A stretch of DNA of 64,000 nucleotides, from NCBI GenBank assembly GCA_041396965.1, contig JAWKXN010000001.1:806001-870000 (forward strand), read 5' to 3'. Position 1 is the first letter of the stretch. Every line of letters starts with the position of its first letter. A program made the translations under genes and the position numbers. Below are positions 61,490 to 64,000 of this stretch, piece by piece. The DNA is from Rickettsiales bacterium (GTDB taxonomy: Bacteria > Pseudomonadota > Alphaproteobacteria > Rickettsiales > SXRF01). The notes beneath the pieces are model-generated. The model was not told the origin of the DNA. It searched no databases and saw only the letters and a list, made by a program, of their open reading frames with translations.

Positions 61490-62313
61490 TAAAACATGAT
61501 AAGATAGAAAAAAACTCCATGCTTATGCTGATACTGATAATCATAACAGTATCTATTGGTGGGCTTATTGAGATTGTACCTTTATTTCGTAAAGAGGTTT
61601 ATATTGAGCCAGTAAGTGGTATGCGCCCATATACCCCTTTAGAGCTAGCCGGACAGGATATATATGTTAGGGAAGGTTGCTATAATTGTCATAGTCAACA
61701 AATACGCTCACTGCGTGATGAAGTGGAGCGTTATGGTAATTATTCACTAGCAGCAGAAAGTATGTATGACCATCCCGCGCAGTGGGGTTCAAAGCGCACT
61801 GGTCCTGATTTGGCAAGGGTTGGTGGTAAATATTCTGATGAATGGCAAGTTCAGCATTTATTGAGTCCGCGTTCACTTGTACCAGAGTCTATTATGCCTA
61901 ACTATTCCCATTTGTTAAAAGACGGTGTGGATTTACGTAAAATAGGAAAACATCTGAAGGCTTTACGCGCTGTTGGTGTTCCGTATAGTGATGAGATGAT
62001 AGAGAATTCTTATAATGACGCTATGGCACAAGTGCGTCCAGATAGCGCAAATGCCGAAGCTCTCCGCAAACGCTATGGAGATAAAGTAAATATTCGGGAT
62101 TTTGATGGAAATCCACATTTTACCTCTGAAATGGATGCTTTAGTGGCTTACCTGCAAATGCTTGGAACATTGGTTGATTTTAAGGACTTTAAGCCAGAGT
62201 TACTGGATAAAGCAGAGAATATAACTGACAAAGCTAATAAGGATAATGTTGGCGAAGCAAATACGGAAGTGATCACAGAGAAAACTTCAAAAAAGATTGA
62301 GGAAGTTAAATAA
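61486..62313 (+). CDS. ccoO: cbb3-type cytochrome c oxidase subunit II
   Basis: 275 residues from the ATG at 61486, which overlaps the ccoN stop and follows GGAGC. One membrane helix (about 12-32), then a periplasmic monoheme c domain with CYNCHSQ and the axial Met region SIMPNYSHL. The C-terminus carries an extra Lys/Glu/Asn-rich tail of about 35 residues (KAENITDKANKDNVGEANTE) not usual in CcoO. It overlaps ccoQ by one base. Confidence 0.96.
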   Translation: MIKHDKIEKNSMLMLILIIITVSIGGLIEIVPLFRKEVYIEPVSGMRPYTPLELAGQDIYVREGCYNCHSQQIRSLRDEVERYGNYSLAAESMYDHPAQWGSKRTGPDLARVGGKYSDEWQVQHLLSPRSLVPESIMPNYSHLLKDGVDLRKIGKHLKALRAVGVPYSDEMIENSYNDAMAQVRPDSANAEALRKRYGDKVNIRDFDGNPHFTSEMDALVAYLQMLGTLVDFKDFKPELLDKAENITDKANKDNVGEANTEVITEKTSKKIEEVK

Positions 62314-62480
62314 TGAAAGAGATGTTTGCTTCCGCTAACGCAGGTATAATAGGGTTGCTGTTCTTCTTTATATTATTTTCAGCGATTCTTGTATGGGCGT
62401 ATTCGCCTAGCCGTAGGCAGGATATTGAAAAATTGAAAAACATACCATTTGATGATGAGGATGATAATGGCAGAGCATAA
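62313..62480 (+). CDS. ccoQ: cbb3-type oxidase small subunit CcoQ
   Basis: 55 residues beginning at an ATG that shares its A with the ccoO stop (TAATG). One membrane helix (about 11-31, IIGLLFFFILFSAILVWAYS) followed by PSRRQDIEKLKNIPFDDED, the usual CcoQ tail. The small subunit stabilises the complex. It overlaps ccoP by 14 bases. Confidence 0.93.
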   Translation: MKEMFASANAGIIGLLFFFILFSAILVWAYSPSRRQDIEKLKNIPFDDEDDNGRA

Positions 62481-63378
62481 AGAAAAGAGCGGACGACAAG
62501 AAGTTGAAACTACCGGTCATGAATGGGATGGTATTAGAGAGTATAATAACCCATCACCACGTTGGTGGTTGTGGTGGTTTTATATAAGCATTATATGGTC
62601 TATCGGTTATTGGGTAGTGTATCCAGCTTGGCCAACCCTTTCTGGTGAAGGAGAAAAGGGAGGTACTAAAGGTGCTTTTGAATGGACTCAGCATAAGGAT
62701 CTTAAAGAACAGCAAAAGGAAATTGAGGACCGCAGGGCTGGATATCTTAAGCGTTTCAGCAAAGCTAGCTTTAACGAAATAATAAATGATCCGGAGCTAT
62801 ATAATTTCGCTATTGCCGGAGGGAAAGCAGCATTTAAGGATAATTGCGCGACTTGTCATGGTACTGGTGGTGCTGGCGCTCCTAATTACCCAAATCTTAA
62901 TGATGATGACTGGATATGGGGTGGCGACATGGCGAGTATATATCAAACTATAAAACATGGTATCCGCATGCATGATGATGGCAGGCAATCAGTGATGCCA
63001 GCGTTTGGCGATATGTTAAACGCTAAGGAGATAGACGCGGTAGCTGAGTATGTTGAAGGATTAAATAGTGGTAAAAGTAAGATACCGCCAGATAATATAA
63101 GTGCTAAGGAAATAGCCGCGCTCCCACTTGGTGAGCGTGTGTTTAGAGAAAATTGCGCCGCTTGTCATGGCAATAACGCGAGGGGAAGTCGTGAGGTTGG
63201 TGCGCCTAATCTGGCGGACGCTATTTGGCTTAAAAGTAAGGATGGTAGTAAAGCGGCGATTGTGAGCCAAATACGTCATCCTAAACACGGGATGATGCCA
63301 GCATGGGTAGATCGTCTTAATGAGGATACTATAAGAGAACTCACTATTTATGTGCATAGTCTTGGTGGTGGTGAGTAG
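62467..63378 (+). CDS. ccoP: cbb3-type cytochrome c oxidase subunit III (diheme)
   Basis: 303 residues from the ATG at 62467; in-frame ATGs from 62449 only add MMMRMI. It has one N-terminal membrane helix (about 40-60, after EYNNPSPRWWLWWFY), then two c-type heme domains: CATCHG with the axial PAFGDML region, and CAACHG with MMPAWVDRL. Electron entry point of the oxidase. Confidence 0.97.
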   Translation: MAEHKEKSGRQEVETTGHEWDGIREYNNPSPRWWLWWFYISIIWSIGYWVVYPAWPTLSGEGEKGGTKGAFEWTQHKDLKEQQKEIEDRRAGYLKRFSKASFNEIINDPELYNFAIAGGKAAFKDNCATCHGTGGAGAPNYPNLNDDDWIWGGDMASIYQTIKHGIRMHDDGRQSVMPAFGDMLNAKEIDAVAEYVEGLNSGKSKIPPDNISAKEIAALPLGERVFRENCAACHGNNARGSREVGAPNLADAIWLKSKDGSKAAIVSQIRHPKHGMMPAWVDRLNEDTIRELTIYVHSLGGGE

Positions 63379-63467
63379 GTGTAGTTAGTACCTAGTACCT
63401 AGTACTTTGTTTATACAAGCTGTTGATTACTAATTGTGTATGAAAATTATAATTGGGTTAGTTGAAA

Positions 63468-64000
63468 ATGAGCGGTACTACCGAACAGATACAGTATTTC
63501 GCCAAAGAACCTAAAATCTATCCGAAGCGGGTTTGGGGACGTTATCGTATTATCAAATGGGTAGTAATGGTAATAACTCTATCTATTTATTACCTTACTC
63601 CATTTATCCGTTGGGACAGAGGACCTAACGCTCCGGATCAGGCTGTACTCATTGATATGAATAATCACCGAGCCTATTTTTTCTTTATAGAGATATGGCC
63701 ACAAGAAGTATATTATCTTGCTGGTATTTTAATACTTGCCGCTGTTGGATTGTTTTTTATAACCTCTCTTGCTGGTCGGGTATGGTGTGGTTATCTGTGT
63801 TTCCAAACCGTGTGGACAGACCTTTTCGTCTGGGTTGAAAGGATAGTTCAAGGTGATAGGAACGCTCGCAAAAAATTAGATGAAAGCAAACTAACTTTCA
63901 AAAAAATATATCAAAAAGGGCTTACCCATATAATCTGGCTAATAATTAGTCTATTTACCGGCGGAGCTTGGGTACTTTATTTTAACGACGCGCCGACCTT
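63468..64000 (+). CDS. ccoG: Cytochrome c oxidase accessory protein CcoG (partial)
   Basis: 177 codons visible, open at the window end. It begins MSGTTEQIQYFAKEPKIYPK and includes the CcoG signatures GRYRIIKW, LTPFIRWDRGP, a membrane helix (LAGILILAAVGLFFI), GRVWCGYLCFQTVWTDLF (first cysteine pair, CGYLC) and ERIVQGDRNARKKLD. The later ferredoxin-type cluster cysteines lie outside. CcoG reduces copper(II) and helps cbb3 maturation; it follows ccoNOQP in most alphaproteobacteria. Confidence 0.95.
   Translation, partial: MSGTTEQIQYFAKEPKIYPKRVWGRYRIIKWVVMVITLSIYYLTPFIRWDRGPNAPDQAVLIDMNNHRAYFFFIEIWPQEVYYLAGILILAAVGLFFITSLAGRVWCGYLCFQTVWTDLFVWVERIVQGDRNARKKLDESKLTFKKIYQKGLTHIIWLIISLFTGGAWVLYFNDAPT

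Overview
The window comes from the chromosome of an AT-rich alphaproteobacterium. Supporting genes are a CtrA master regulator with a TTAA-N7-TTAA box in its own promoter, the alphaproteobacterial flagellar set (flgF-flgG-flgA-flgH, fliI-fliJ, fliL, fliM-motE), 5-aminolevulinate synthase (C4 heme route), a phasin, a MaeB-type malic enzyme with a phosphotransacetylase tail, a rickettsial 17 kDa-type lipoprotein and a cbb3 oxidase operon. The mixture resembles flagellated Rickettsiales, Rhodospirillales or Micavibrio-like lineages. I cannot place it more precisely from sequence alone.

Layout. 1-5 kb: a BTLCP/LapG-like protease beside a membrane sensor with a degenerate HD-GYP domain, then a phasin and a D,D-carboxypeptidase. 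5-7.5 kb: arrays of hairpin-rich interspersed repeats around an orphan BrnA-like antitoxin and two small unknown genes. 7.5-15.8 kb: distal-rod and L-ring flagellar genes, dapB, ctrA, fliI and a fliJ-like gene. 15.8-20 kb: rodA and maeB. 20.4-31.5 kb: an accessory locus beginning just after a tRNA-Asn gene. It holds tandem paralogous secreted proteins, each translationally coupled to an RTX gene start (one aborted, one 2462 codons), plus a partial RTX copy and an IS256-like insertion sequence. 31.5-35 kb: copper resistance (copA, copB). 35-46.9 kb: a lactate/malate-dehydrogenase-like protein before pntB, then xseB, ispA, tyrS, anmK, hemA, ctaA and an unusual heme-copper-oxidase-like protein. 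46.9-54.8 kb: fliL, fabI, fliM, motE, a phosphohexomutase and a racemase. 55-57.4 kb: a parDE pair and a cold-shock pair (RNA helicase, cspA). 57.7-64 kb: a sirtuin, a Crp/Fnr regulator with a perfect FNR-type palindrome in the divergent intergenic region, a TauE/DsbD-like membrane protein, ccoNOQP and the start of ccoG.

The two most notable points are these. (1) The RTX locus looks like a secreted effector (N-terminal His...Asn-Cys motif resembling a permuted papain fold, EF-hand-like, RTX, Ig-like and serralysin-C modules) paired with duplicated, mosaic periplasmic proteins that could be immunity proteins. The IS has inserted with an exact 8-bp target duplication and cut off the last 15 codons, whose reconstructed sequence ends in DFLL like type I secretion signals. 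(2) A family of roughly 100-bp intergenic repeats carries two hairpins with constant AGYA loops. Their stems differ between copies by matched, compensatory changes, so pairing rather than sequence appears to be kept.
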